DNA of 64,000 nucleotides from Clostridia bacterium (GTDB taxonomy: Bacteria > Bacillota > Clostridia > Monoglobales > Monoglobaceae): positions 1 to 64,000 of the forward strand of contig JAGAUW010000006.1 in the NCBI GenBank assembly GCA_017620615.1. Direction: 5' to 3'. Made by a program: the position numbers and the translations under genes. Below the pieces are notes generated by a model that saw only the letters and a list, made by a program, of their open reading frames with translations, had not been told where the DNA came from and made no database searches. Of the stretch, positions 44,174-53,450 are shown piece by piece (the first letter of the stretch is position 1; every line of letters starts with the position of its first letter).

Positions 44174-45535
44174 ATGGAAGAAAAAACAGTTTCCGAGTAT
44201 CAGGGCTTTGAAAGGGTTATGCCATTCAGCCGTGAGGCAGAACAGTCTGTGTTGGGTGCGATGCTTCTTGATATGCAGCGTATACCTGATGCGATGGCTA
44301 TCTGCCGTGCTGACGATTTTTATATTGAAAGAAACAAGGAACTTTTTAATACCATACTTGAGCTTTACAATCTTGGAAAGCCCATTGATATGGTTACTAT
44401 CAAAGAACAGCTTACTTTAAGGGGCAGCTATGACTCGGTGGGCGGTCTTGAATTTGTTATGGAAACCATGAATATGGTGCCAACCACCAGAAACATCAAG
44501 CACTATGCAGAAATTGTGGCACAAAAAGCACTCCTTCGAAATATCATAAAGATTTCCGAAAAAGCGGCAGAGGACAGTTACCGTGGTGATGAAGAAGCAG
44601 ACATTGTCATTGGTGAGATGGAGCAAAAGCTCATAGACTTGTCTCAGGAGCGAACATCAAAAGGCCCTGTTCACTTAAGAACTTATCTCGGACAGAGCGT
44701 TGAGAACTTGGCAAAACTTTCTGAGAACAATGATGATGTGACAGGTATTGCCACGGGATTTATTGATATTGACAAGCGTACCGCCGGACTTCACGGGTCA
44801 GAGCTTGTGCTGATTGCGGCACGTCCCGGCATGGGTAAGACAAGCTTTGCACTTAACATTGCACAAAATGCAGCCATAAGTACGGGAACAACCGTCGCAG
44901 TATTCAACCTTGAAATGCCTGGCATCCAGATTGCAAACCGTATGCTCTCAAGTGAAGCAATGGTAAGCTCAGATGCACTGAAAAAAGGAAATATAAAGGA
45001 CTCAGAATGGGAAAAGATTGGTGAGGCTGTTGAAGTGCTCAGCAATGCAAATATCTACATTGATGATACATCTTCAATAACTGCACCTGAAATTGTTGCA
45101 AGATGCAGAAAGCTCAAGATGGAGCACAACCTCGGTCTTGTAGTTATTGACTATATTCAGCTTATCAGCGGAAGTAATTCAAAAAGCGAGGGCAACAGGC
45201 AGCAGGAAATTTCAGAAATTTCGCGTTCCCTCAAAATTATGGCCAATGAACTGAAAATTCCGGTGATTGCCCTTTCTCAGCTCAGTCGTGCTGTTGAAAA
45301 GCGTGAAAGCAAAGAACCTATGCTCAGTGACCTTCGTGAATCGGGTGCTATTGAGCAGGACGCCGATATGGTTATGTTTTTATACCGTGAGGGTGCTTAC
45401 AATGAGGCGGCGGAAGAGCCAAACCGGACAAAATGCATCTTTGCAAAGCACAGAAACGGTGAAACCGGCTATGACTATCTGACCTGGCTGGGCGAATTTA
45501 CCAAATTTTCAAATTGGAGTGGAAGCCGTGAATAA
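44174..45535 (+). CDS. dnaB: Replicative DNA helicase
   Basis: DnaB is the hexameric helicase that unwinds the fork. The 453-residue product has the N-terminal collar domain (REAEQSVLGAMLLD), a linker helix and the RecA-like motor with Walker A ARPGMGKTSFAL, Walker B LVVIDYIQLI, ALSQLSRAVEKR and the DLRESGAIEQDADMV motif. There is no intein. AAAGGAGGG precedes ATG 44174. Its last codons overlap the GTG start of tilS by eight bases. In Bacillus terms this is dnaC. Confidence 0.97.
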   Translation: MEEKTVSEYQGFERVMPFSREAEQSVLGAMLLDMQRIPDAMAICRADDFYIERNKELFNTILELYNLGKPIDMVTIKEQLTLRGSYDSVGGLEFVMETMNMVPTTRNIKHYAEIVAQKALLRNIIKISEKAAEDSYRGDEEADIVIGEMEQKLIDLSQERTSKGPVHLRTYLGQSVENLAKLSENNDDVTGIATGFIDIDKRTAGLHGSELVLIAARPGMGKTSFALNIAQNAAISTGTTVAVFNLEMPGIQIANRMLSSEAMVSSDALKKGNIKDSEWEKIGEAVEVLSNANIYIDDTSSITAPEIVARCRKLKMEHNLGLVVIDYIQLISGSNSKSEGNRQQEISEISRSLKIMANELKIPVIALSQLSRAVEKRESKEPMLSDLRESGAIEQDADMVMFLYREGAYNEAAEEPNRTKCIFAKHRNGETGYDYLTWLGEFTKFSNWSGSRE

Positions 45536-46945
45536 TGGGAATTTCCTGTTGAAAAAGGTTTTTGAAACTATTTGCAAACACAATATGATAAGCCTTGATG
45601 AAAGAATTCTGGTGGCTGTTTCAGGCGGTGCCGACTCAGTTTGTATGCTTCACGCATTGAATGAGCTTAAAACGTCTTTTGGATTTAGCATATACTGTGC
45701 GCATCTCAACCATGGCCTCAGAGGTGAAGCGGCAGACAGCGACGAAAGATTTGTTGTTGACCTCTGCGGAAAGCTTGATATTCCGGTGTTTACAAAGTCG
45801 GTGGACGTTAAAGCTTTTGCAAAAGAAAAAAAGCTTCTCTTGAGGAGGCGGGCAGGGTTCTTAGATATGAGTTCTTTGACGAGCTTTCAAAACGACACAG
45901 AATAGACAAAATAGCTACCGCACACAACAAAAATGACAATGCAGAGACTGTGCTTATGCGGATTTTCCGTGGCACAGGGATTGACGGACTTTGCGGTATT
46001 TCGTATAAGCGTGAGGATGGCGTTATAAGACCTTTGCTTGATATAGAAAGATGTGAGATTGAAGAATATTGCAAAGATAATAACCTGCCTTTCTGCACCG
46101 ATGAAACAAACAACGAGAATGAATACACAAGAAATAAAATAAGAAATGAACTCTTGCCGTATTTAGCCGAAAACTTCAATCCTGATGTGGTGGACAGCCT
46201 TTCAAGGCTCACAGAAACCGCAAAGGAAGATGGCGAGTTTTTAAATAGTTATGCTAAACGGCTTTACGAGAGACTTCGCAGTCCCCTTCCTTCAAAGAAA
46301 CCGGTTATGCTTCACATCGAAAGCCTTTCGATGGTGAGCCGGAGCATAGCCTCAAGGGTCTTGCGTATTGCGGCACTTGACGCAGTCAAAGGTGTAAAGC
46401 TTGAGAAAAAACATATTGACGATGTGTTTGATTTAATGACAAAAGAGACGGGTACAAGGATTTCTCTTCCAAAAGGGCTTGTGGCAGAAGTGCAGTACGG
46501 CTGGCTGACTTTTCTGGACGGTGAACAAAAACCAAAGGTTTTGGCGGATGAACAGTTCTTTTTTACTGAGGTTTCACCAGGTGATACAGTTTATGTTCAA
46601 AATATTGAGAAGAACATTTCGTTGAGGATAGAAAATGAAAAAAGCTATAAGTGTAAGATAAACGAGCAAGCCCTGGATTTTGATAAGCTCGAAGGCAAGC
46701 ATTTGTTTTTAAGGAGTCGCCGTGACGGAGACAGAATGGTTTGCTTTTCGGATGGAAAAACAAAGAAAATAAAAAATATACTCATTGACGGCAAAGTCCC
46801 CAGAGGTGACAGAGACAAAATTTTGCTTCTTGCCACAGGGGATGAAATCCTTGCAATAGTGGGCAATCGTGTGAGTGAAAAATATAAAATTACAAATGAA
46901 ACAGAGAGGACTTTGGTGATAAGGTATGGAGACATTGATGAATAA
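45528..46945 (+). pseudogene. tilS: tRNA(Ile)-lysidine synthetase, interrupted by a one-base frameshift
   Basis: TilS adds lysine to C34 of tRNA-Ile(CAU) and is essential in most bacteria. The first frame (GTG 45528 to a stop at 45905) holds the PP-loop VAVSGGADS and HLNHGLRG. The second frame carries AGRVLRYEFFDELS and TAHNKNDNAETVLMRIFRG, continuing to the C-terminal domains at 46945. The switch falls at an A7 run (45826-45832). Adding one A gives AKEKKASLEEAGRVLRY, a normal TilS sequence, and a 472-residue product of usual length. Sequencing or assembly error, transcriptional slippage, or true inactivation are possible; total loss is unlikely for an essential gene. hpt overlaps downstream as in Bacillus. 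Confidence 0.9.
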
Positions 46946-47453
46946 AAAAGTTTTGATTGATGAAAAAGCTCTTGATGAACGTGTAAGCGAGCTTGCAGAA
47001 GAAATAAACCGTGATTTTGCAGGGGAAAAGCTCATCGTTGTAGGCGTTCTTAAAGGGGCGTTTATGTTTATGAGCGACCTACTCAAAAAGATAAACCTTG
47101 ACACCGAAGTTTATTTTTTGAAGGCTGAAAGTTATGGCAGAGGTACAGAAACATCAGGCACTGTCAAAATAATAAAGGATATTGAAGTGGATATTGCGGG
47201 CGAAAATGTACTTTTGGTTGAGGATATAATCGACAGCGGTTTTACTATGCGTGAGGTTATGTCACTGCTTACTGCAAGAAATCCAAAAACGTTGAAGCTT
47301 GCATCTTGCCTCAGCAAACCAAACCGCAGAGAATGTGAGATTGATATTGATTATCTTGGCTTTGAAATACCTGACGAATTTGTTATCGGTTATGGACTTG
47401 ACTATGCTGAAAAATACAGAAATTTACCTTATATTGGTTATATAGAACAGTAA
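46938..47453 (+). CDS. hpt: Hypoxanthine phosphoribosyltransferase
   Basis: Hpt salvages hypoxanthine and guanine with PRPP. The 171-residue protein has the PRPP-binding loop LLVEDIIDSGFTM, the flexible loop SYGRGTETSG and the C-terminal FVIGYGLDYAEKYRN that contacts the base. ATG 46938 overlaps the tilS end by eight bases and has GGAG five bases upstream; ATG 46926 is an in-frame alternative. The tilS-hpt pair is conserved in Firmicutes; ftsH, usually next, is absent. Confidence 0.96.
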   Translation: MNKKVLIDEKALDERVSELAEEINRDFAGEKLIVVGVLKGAFMFMSDLLKKINLDTEVYFLKAESYGRGTETSGTVKIIKDIEVDIAGENVLLVEDIIDSGFTMREVMSLLTARNPKTLKLASCLSKPNRRECEIDIDYLGFEIPDEFVIGYGLDYAEKYRNLPYIGYIEQ

Positions 47454-47474
47454 AATTTTCGGGAGGACAGAAAA

Positions 47475-48932
47475 ATGAATACAAATGAAGTACGCACAAG
47501 ATTTGCACCAAGCCCTACGGGTTATATGCACATAGGAAATTTAAGAACAGCTCTTTATGCATATCTTCTCACAAAATCCAAGGGTGGAAAATTTATTTTG
47601 AGAATTGAGGACACCGACCAGGAACGTTATGTTGACGGTGCGGTTGATGTTATATACAAAACCATGAAAGATACCGGTCTCATCCACGATGAAGGTCCGG
47701 ATGTTGGCGGTGACTTTGGCCCTTATATCCAAAGCGAAAGACGAAATATTTACAAAGAATACGCAGAAAAGTTGGTTGAACTGGGTCACGCATATTATTG
47801 CTTCTGCGACAAAGAACGTCTTGAAGATTTACGTCAAAGACAGACTGTTATGAAAGTTCCTACAAAATATGACGGTCTTTGCAGCAAGCTTTCAAAGGAA
47901 GAAATTGAAGAAAAAATAAAGGCGGGAGTGCCTTATGTAATCCGCCAGAAAATGCCCAAGTACGGAAAGACAAGCTTTCAGGATGAGGTGTTTGGGGAGA
48001 TTTCTGTTGAGAATGCAATCCTTGATGACAACGTTCTCCTTAAGGCTGACGGACTTCCCACTTACAATTTTGCAAACGTAATTGATGACCATCTTATGAA
48101 CATCACACATATAATAAGAGGAAGTGAGTATCTTTCATCAACACCGAAATACAATCTTCTCTATGAAGCGTTCGGTTGGGAAATTCCAAAGTATATCCAC
48201 GTTTCCCCGGTTATGAAAGACGCAAACAACAAGCTGTCAAAACGTAACGGTGATGCATCATACGAAGACTTTATTGCAAAAGGCTATCTCAAAGAAGCGA
48301 TTGTGAACTATATAGCACTTCTTGGTTGGGCACCCGGCGATGAAAGAGAAAAGTTCACTATGGATGAGCTTATCCAGGCTTTTGATGTTAAAGGTATCAG
48401 CAAATCTCCTGCGATTTTTGACGAGAAAAAATTGGCTTGGCTCAATGGCGAATACTTAAGAGAGTTGAGCCCAGAGAAATTCCATGAAATGGCTCTTCCC
48501 TATTATGATGGGGCAATCAAAAATCCTGAAATTGATTTGAAAGACGTTTCCGAACTTTTGCAGCCGAGATGCGAAAAGCTTTCGGATATTCCCGAGCAGG
48601 TTGATTTCTTTGACCAGCTTCCTGAATATGAAAACGAGCTTTACACTCACAAAAAAATGAAAACCGACCCTGAAAATTCTCTTGAAGCGCTGAAAGAAAT
48701 CTTGCCGGTTCTTGAGGGCATTGAGGAATGGACAAAAGAAAATATTCACGATAAACTTATTGCTTTGGTTGAACGGCTTGAACTCAAAAACGGCAGAATT
48801 TTGTGGCCCTTGAGAGTTGCGGTATCGGGCAAAGCCTTTACCCCCGGTGGCGGTGTTGAGCTTGCATATATCTTAGGTAAGAACGAAACAATAAGCCGTG
48901 TGAAATACGGAATTGAAAAGCTTTCAAAATAA
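47475..48932 (+). CDS. gltX: Glutamyl-tRNA synthetase
   Basis: GltX charges tRNA-Glu, and where GatCAB is present often also mischarges tRNA-Gln for amidation. The 485-residue class I enzyme shows [18 protein letters not shown] (the HIGH variant HIGN) and the KLSKR form of KMSKS in [12 protein letters not shown], plus the C-terminal anticodon domain. GGGAGGA precedes the start. The gatCAB genes lie 5 kb downstream on the other strand. A non-discriminating role is inferred, not shown. Confidence 0.96.
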   Translation: MNTNEVRTRFAPSPTGYMHIGNLRTALYAYLLTKSKGGKFILRIEDTDQERYVDGAVDVIYKTMKDTGLIHDEGPDVGGDFGPYIQSERRNIYKEYAEKLVELGHAYYCFCDKERLEDLRQRQTVMKVPTKYDGLCSKLSKEEIEEKIKAGVPYVIRQKMPKYGKTSFQDEVFGEISVENAILDDNVLLKADGLPTYNFANVIDDHLMNITHIIRGSEYLSSTPKYNLLYEAFGWEIPKYIHVSPVMKDANNKLSKRNGDASYEDFIAKGYLKEAIVNYIALLGWAPGDEREKFTMDELIQAFDVKGISKSPAIFDEKKLAWLNGEYLRELSPEKFHEMALPYYDGAIKNPEIDLKDVSELLQPRCEKLSDIPEQVDFFDQLPEYENELYTHKKMKTDPENSLEALKEILPVLEGIEEWTKENIHDKLIALVERLELKNGRILWPLRVAVSGKAFTPGGGVELAYILGKNETISRVKYGIEKLSK

Positions 48933-48951
48933 AAAGACAGGAATGATAAAA

Positions 48952-50148
48952 ATGGATATTACAACAAAGTTCTCGGATAAGGTGAAGCATCTCGAGGCCT
49001 CAGCAATAAGAGAAATCTTCAAGCTTCTTGCAAAGCCGGGTATTATCAGCTTTGCCGGTGGTGCTCCTGACCCCGAACTTTTCCCCAAAAAAGAATTTGC
49101 AGAGATTGCAAAGGAAATACTTGAAACACAGGGCAATACGGCACTTCAATACGGAATTACTGAGGGCTATGCACCTCTTCGTGAATGGGTGAAAAACCGT
49201 CTTGTGAGTCAAAGAGTTTTGACGGCTGAAGACGATGTAATAATCGGCAGTGGCGGTCAGCAAGGTATTGACCTTGCCACCAAATCACTTATAAACCCCG
49301 GTGATGGTGTGATTTGTGAAGAACCAAGCTTCATCGGCGGACTCAATTGCTTCCGGTCATACAATGCTGAGCTTTATGGAGTTCCGGTTCTTGACGACGG
49401 CATTGACACCGAGGTACTTGAAGAAACTCTCAAAGCACATAAAAATGTAAAAGTACTTTATTCAATCTCCACATTCCAGAACCCGTCGGGGATAACCATT
49501 TCTCTTGAAAAGAGAAAAAAAATTCTGGAGCTTGCTGACAAATATGATTTTCTTATTTATGAAGATAATCCGTACGGCGAACTGCGGTTTGAGGGTGAGG
49601 AAATTCCAACACTCAAATCTATGGATAAATCGGGCAGAGTTATATATTTTGGTTCATTCTCAAAAATTCTTGCCCCCGGTATGAGACTTGGCTTTGTGTC
49701 AGCACCCGCGCCACTGCTTGAAAGAATGATAATCTGTAAGCAGACAGAGGATGTTCACACAAATGTTTTGTCACAGATGATTGCTTATGAATTTGTGACA
49801 AGGTATTCAATAGACGACCACATCAAAAAGCTTCGCGCGGCTTACGGTAGAAAATGCAGACTTATGATGTCAGCTATGGATAAATATTTCCCAGAGGAAG
49901 TTAAACACACTCATCCTGAGGGCGGACTTTTCTTGTTCTGCACCTTGCCGGATGGCTTTGACAGCAAGGAGCTTATGAAAAAAGCCCTTGAAAAAAATGT
50001 CGCTTTTGTACCGGGAACATCCTGTATGATTGACGACGAAGCAGTGTATAACACATTCAGAATGAATTATTCAACAGCGTCAGAGGAAGATATTGAAAAG
50101 GGGATAAAAGCCCTTGGCGAAGTTATTCATGAATTTTTAGGAAAGTAA
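48952..50148 (+). CDS. PLP-dependent class I/II aminotransferase
   Basis: The 398-residue protein belongs to fold-type I aminotransferases of the group close to 2-aminoadipate/aromatic aminotransferases and MocR-like C-domains. Marks are ISFAGGAPDPELFP, the PLP-contact region STFQNPSGIT, DNPYGELRFEG and the Schiff-base Lys in GSFSKILAPGMRLGF. Substrate unknown; LysN, AroH-like or alanine types are possible. ATG 48952 follows AGGAATGA; the in-frame extension from 48913 would overlap gltX. It stands between gltX and trpS in the same direction. Confidence 0.9.
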   Translation: MDITTKFSDKVKHLEASAIREIFKLLAKPGIISFAGGAPDPELFPKKEFAEIAKEILETQGNTALQYGITEGYAPLREWVKNRLVSQRVLTAEDDVIIGSGGQQGIDLATKSLINPGDGVICEEPSFIGGLNCFRSYNAELYGVPVLDDGIDTEVLEETLKAHKNVKVLYSISTFQNPSGITISLEKRKKILELADKYDFLIYEDNPYGELRFEGEEIPTLKSMDKSGRVIYFGSFSKILAPGMRLGFVSAPAPLLERMIICKQTEDVHTNVLSQMIAYEFVTRYSIDDHIKKLRAAYGRKCRLMMSAMDKYFPEEVKHTHPEGGLFLFCTLPDGFDSKELMKKALEKNVAFVPGTSCMIDDEAVYNTFRMNYSTASEEDIEKGIKALGEVIHEFLGK

Positions 50149-50177
50149 AGTATATCTTTTGAAAGGAATTTGTCAAA

Positions 50178-51197
50178 ATGGAAACAAATATTCAGACAGA
50201 GCCTAAAAAACGTATCTTGAGCGGAATTCAGCCGTCAGGTGCGCTCACTTTGGGAAACTATGTGGGGGCTCTTCGAAATTGGGTACAGCTTCAAAAGGAA
50301 GAAAAGTATGAAAGCTATTATATGATAGCTGACCTGCATTCAATAACAGTAAGGCAGGAACCAAAGGAACTCAGGAAGAACTGTATGGACCTTTTGGCAC
50401 TTTTTCTTGCCTGTGGCCTTGACGGCGAAAAAGAGCCGATATTCTTTCAGTCACACGTTCCGGCTCATACTCAGCTTGGTTGGGTGCTTGATTGTAACAC
50501 ATATATGGGCGAGCTTTCCCGTATGACTCAGTTCAAGGACAAAAGCCGCAAGCACGCAGACAACATAAACGCAGGGCTCTTTACATACCCCTCGCTTATG
50601 GCTGCGGATATTCTTCTTTATCAGGCAGACCTTGTTCCTGTGGGCAAGGATCAAAAACAGCATCTTGAACTTACCCGTGATCTTGCGGTGAGATTTAATA
50701 ATGCATACAGCGATACATTCAAAGTTCCCGAACCTTATATTCCAAAGGTAGGGGCAAAAATAATGAGTCTTCAGGAGCCGACACAAAAGATGTCAAAGTC
50801 TGACCCCAATGAAAACTCATACATCCTTTTGCTTGACCCTATCGATACTATCGTAAAAAAAATAAAGCGTGCAGTTACCGATTCGGATGCAAAGGTTTGC
50901 TGCGGAGAAGGTAAGGCAGGCGTTGAAAACCTGATGAGCATTTATTCTTCAATGACAGGAAAGACTATGGATGAAATAACAGCAGAATTTGATGGCAAGG
51001 GATATGGAGATTTTAAGGCGGCAGTTGCGGAATCTGTTGTTGAGGTTCTGAGGCCCATTCAGGAAAAACACGCTGACCTTATGAAGAACAAGGATTATCT
51101 TGAAAGTATCTATCAAAAGGGTGCTGAAATTGCAAATTATACAGCAAGAAAAACCATTTCAAAGGTATACAGAAAGGTTGGTTTTATTCAGCCATAG
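50178..51197 (+). CDS. trpS: Tryptophanyl-tRNA synthetase
   Basis: TrpS charges tRNA-Trp. The 339-residue class I synthetase carries SGIQPSGALTLGNYVGAL, in which TLGN is the HIGH variant, the tryptophan pocket QSHVPAHTQLGW and KMSKSDPNEN near residue 198. The start has GAAAGGAA upstream. It follows the aminotransferase gene by 29 bases. No T-box leader is visible in that gap, so regulation from this position is not evident. Confidence 0.97.
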   Translation: METNIQTEPKKRILSGIQPSGALTLGNYVGALRNWVQLQKEEKYESYYMIADLHSITVRQEPKELRKNCMDLLALFLACGLDGEKEPIFFQSHVPAHTQLGWVLDCNTYMGELSRMTQFKDKSRKHADNINAGLFTYPSLMAADILLYQADLVPVGKDQKQHLELTRDLAVRFNNAYSDTFKVPEPYIPKVGAKIMSLQEPTQKMSKSDPNENSYILLLDPIDTIVKKIKRAVTDSDAKVCCGEGKAGVENLMSIYSSMTGKTMDEITAEFDGKGYGDFKAAVAESVVEVLRPIQEKHADLMKNKDYLESIYQKGAEIANYTARKTISKVYRKVGFIQP

Positions 51198-51219
51198 CAG
51201 GAAGGACTAAAGAAAGATT

Positions 51220-52293
51220 ATGGTTACAAGTGGAAATATTTTTATTATTCTGGCACTTGCAGTAGGCTTTTTGGTTGCTTTTGCATCAACGCCTACGGTT
51301 ATTGCACTTGCCAACAAAATAAGGGCGATAGATATTCCAAAGGACTCCCGTCGTGTCCACAACAAACCCATACCGCTGATTGGCGGTCTGGCTATATTTT
51401 ATGGTTTTGTTGTGAGCGTGCTGTGTTTTGCTGTTGTTGACAAAGCTCTTATGGGTATTTTAGTGGGCTCTGTTATAATGGTTACTGTTGGAGTTATCGA
51501 TGATATGCGGAATCTTGATGCCAGAATAAAGCTTATTTTTCAGCTTTTATCTGCATTCATTGTTATATATTGTGGTGTTGATATTGAATATATAGCCAAT
51601 CCGCTTTCACGTTGGATTGGACCGCAGTATATAAGCCTTGGACTTTGGAAAATCCCTATTACAATGATTTGGATTGTGGGAATAACCAATGCGGTGAACT
51701 TGATTGACGGGCTTGATGGACTTGCGGCAGGAGTTTCAACAATAGCATCTGTTGCACTTCTCTCGCTCACAATTATTTCACAAAATTTGAATGCCGCTAT
51801 TGTGGCAGCAGCTCTTGCGGGTGCGGGCTTTGGATTTTTGCCCTACAACTTCAACCCGGCAAAAATTTTTATGGGTGATACAGGCTCTACTTTTCTTGGG
51901 TTTGTGCTGGCGTGCATTTCAATTCAGGGTGTTATGAAGATGTATGCTCTTGTTTCCTTTGTTGTGCCAGTTCTCATATTGGGACTTCCCGTATTTGACA
52001 CACTTTTTGCGATAATCCGCAGAATTATAAAAAGAAAACCCATAATGGCACCGGACAGAGGACATCTTCATCACAGACTGCTTGATATGGGCTTTTCGCA
52101 AAAACAAACGGTTACTATTCTTTACACACTAACAAGCCTTCTTTGCCTGACTGCAGTTGTTATGGCACTTAAAGATGCATTCCGCGGACTTTTCCTTATC
52201 CTTGCAGTTGTGGTAATAATGGTTGTAAGCCTTGGTGTTATGGCACCGAAAGAAGAATCCAATACGGAGGAAAAAGAAAATGAAAAAAATTAA
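51220..52293 (+). CDS. Undecaprenyl-phosphate sugar-1-phosphate transferase (TagO/WecA-like)
   Basis: The enzyme attaches a sugar-1-phosphate, typically GlcNAc-1-P, to undecaprenyl phosphate at the membrane, starting teichoic-acid or other cell-wall glycan synthesis. The 357-residue protein has about ten hydrophobic segments and the MraY/WecA family motifs: DDMRNLDARIK, NLIDGLDGLAAG (metal Asp pair), FNPAKIFMGDTGS and the HLHHR loop. MraY itself is excluded by the lack of its own signature and by context. It overlaps the next gene, a UDP-GlcNAc 2-epimerase, by 14 bases, which supports a wall-polymer role. Confidence 0.92.
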   Translation: MVTSGNIFIILALAVGFLVAFASTPTVIALANKIRAIDIPKDSRRVHNKPIPLIGGLAIFYGFVVSVLCFAVVDKALMGILVGSVIMVTVGVIDDMRNLDARIKLIFQLLSAFIVIYCGVDIEYIANPLSRWIGPQYISLGLWKIPITMIWIVGITNAVNLIDGLDGLAAGVSTIASVALLSLTIISQNLNAAIVAAALAGAGFGFLPYNFNPAKIFMGDTGSTFLGFVLACISIQGVMKMYALVSFVVPVLILGLPVFDTLFAIIRRIIKRKPIMAPDRGHLHHRLLDMGFSQKQTVTILYTLTSLLCLTAVVMALKDAFRGLFLILAVVVIMVVSLGVMAPKEESNTEEKENEKN

Positions 52294-53401
52294 AGTAATG
52301 ACAATTTTCGGAACAAGACCTGAGGCCATAAAAATGGCGCCTTTGGTAAAGGAACTTGAGAAAAATGAGAATATCGAGTCACTTGTTTGCGTTACGGCAC
52401 AGCATAGGCAGATGCTGGACCAGGTTCTTGAAATTTTCGATATAAAGCCAGACTTCGACCTTAACATAATGAAAGAAAGACAGACTCTTATCGGTATTAC
52501 TACAAGAGGTCTTGAGGGTCTTGACAGTGTCATGAAAGAGGCGCAGCCTGATATAGTTCTGGTCCACGGTGACACATCCACAACCTTTGTGGGAAGTTTG
52601 GCGGCTTTTTACAATCAGATTGCTGTTGGACACGTTGAAGCGGGTCTTCGCACTTACGACAAATATTCTCCGTTCCCTGAGGAAGTGAACCGCAGACTTA
52701 CGGGAGTTATTGCGGATATGCACTTTGCACCCACCGAAAGAAGTCGTGAAAATTTGCTCCGTGAAAATGTAAGTGACGACACGATTTATATTACGGGAAA
52801 CACAGTTATTGATGCACTGAAAACCACAGTCCGCAGTGATTATGAATTTAAGGATGACACTTTGGCGTCTATGAATTGGAACACAAAAAAAGTGATTGTT
52901 ATGACAGCACACAGACGTGAAAACCTTGGCAAGCCTCTTGAAAACATCTGCAATGCAGTGAAGAGACTGGTTGAAGAATTTGAGGATATTGAAGTTGTTT
53001 ATCCCGTTCACATGAACCCTGCTGTTCGTGAGGTTGCAAACAAGATTTTAGGGGGCCTTGACAGAGTGAAACTTATTGAACCGGTGAACGCCGATGAGCT
53101 TCACAATGCAATAAGCCGTGGATATATGGTTATGACCGACTCTGGCGGTCTTCAGGAGGAGGCTCCGTCCCTTGGAAAGCCCGTGCTTGTTATGAGAAAT
53201 GAAACAGAGCGTCCTGAGGCGGTTGATGCAGGAACGGTGAAAATCGCAGGGGTTGACGAAGATACCATATACAATATGGCAAAAGAGCTTATCTGCGACA
53301 CTGATGCATACAGTCGTATGGCAAAAGCTGTTAACCCATATGGCGACGGCTTTGCATCGGAAAGAATAGTGAAAGCTATTGTTGAAAAATATTGCAAATA
53401 G
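52280..53401 (+). CDS. wecB: UDP-N-acetylglucosamine 2-epimerase (non-hydrolysing)
   Basis: WecB/MnaA interconverts UDP-GlcNAc and UDP-ManNAc, a precursor for linkage units of teichoic acids and other glycans. The 373-residue protein starts VMTIFGTRPEAIKMAPL, with HGDTSTTFVGSLAAF, VGHVEAGLRTYDKYSPFPEE and the late DSGGLQEEAPSLGKPVLVMR typical of the family. ATG 52280 has GGAGGAAAAAG upstream; the in-frame extension to 52232 lies inside the previous gene. Together with the TagO-like gene it suggests a ManNAc-GlcNAc linkage pathway. Confidence 0.96.
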   Translation: MKKIKVMTIFGTRPEAIKMAPLVKELEKNENIESLVCVTAQHRQMLDQVLEIFDIKPDFDLNIMKERQTLIGITTRGLEGLDSVMKEAQPDIVLVHGDTSTTFVGSLAAFYNQIAVGHVEAGLRTYDKYSPFPEEVNRRLTGVIADMHFAPTERSRENLLRENVSDDTIYITGNTVIDALKTTVRSDYEFKDDTLASMNWNTKKVIVMTAHRRENLGKPLENICNAVKRLVEEFEDIEVVYPVHMNPAVREVANKILGGLDRVKLIEPVNADELHNAISRGYMVMTDSGGLQEEAPSLGKPVLVMRNETERPEAVDAGTVKIAGVDEDTIYNMAKELICDTDAYSRMAKAVNPYGDGFASERIVKAIVEKYCK

Positions 53402-53410
53402 AGTAATTGA

Positions 53411-53450
53411 AAAATCCTTGAAGCCAAAGGCTCCAAGGATTTTTGTTTTT
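53411..53450. terminator. Bidirectional terminator between wecB and gatB
   Basis: A perfect 10-bp stem AAAATCCTTG / CAAGGATTTT has an inner GCC/GGC stem and flanking T runs (TTTTTGTTTTT on plus, TTTTTCAATT on minus). It separates convergent wecB and gatB. Confidence 0.9.
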
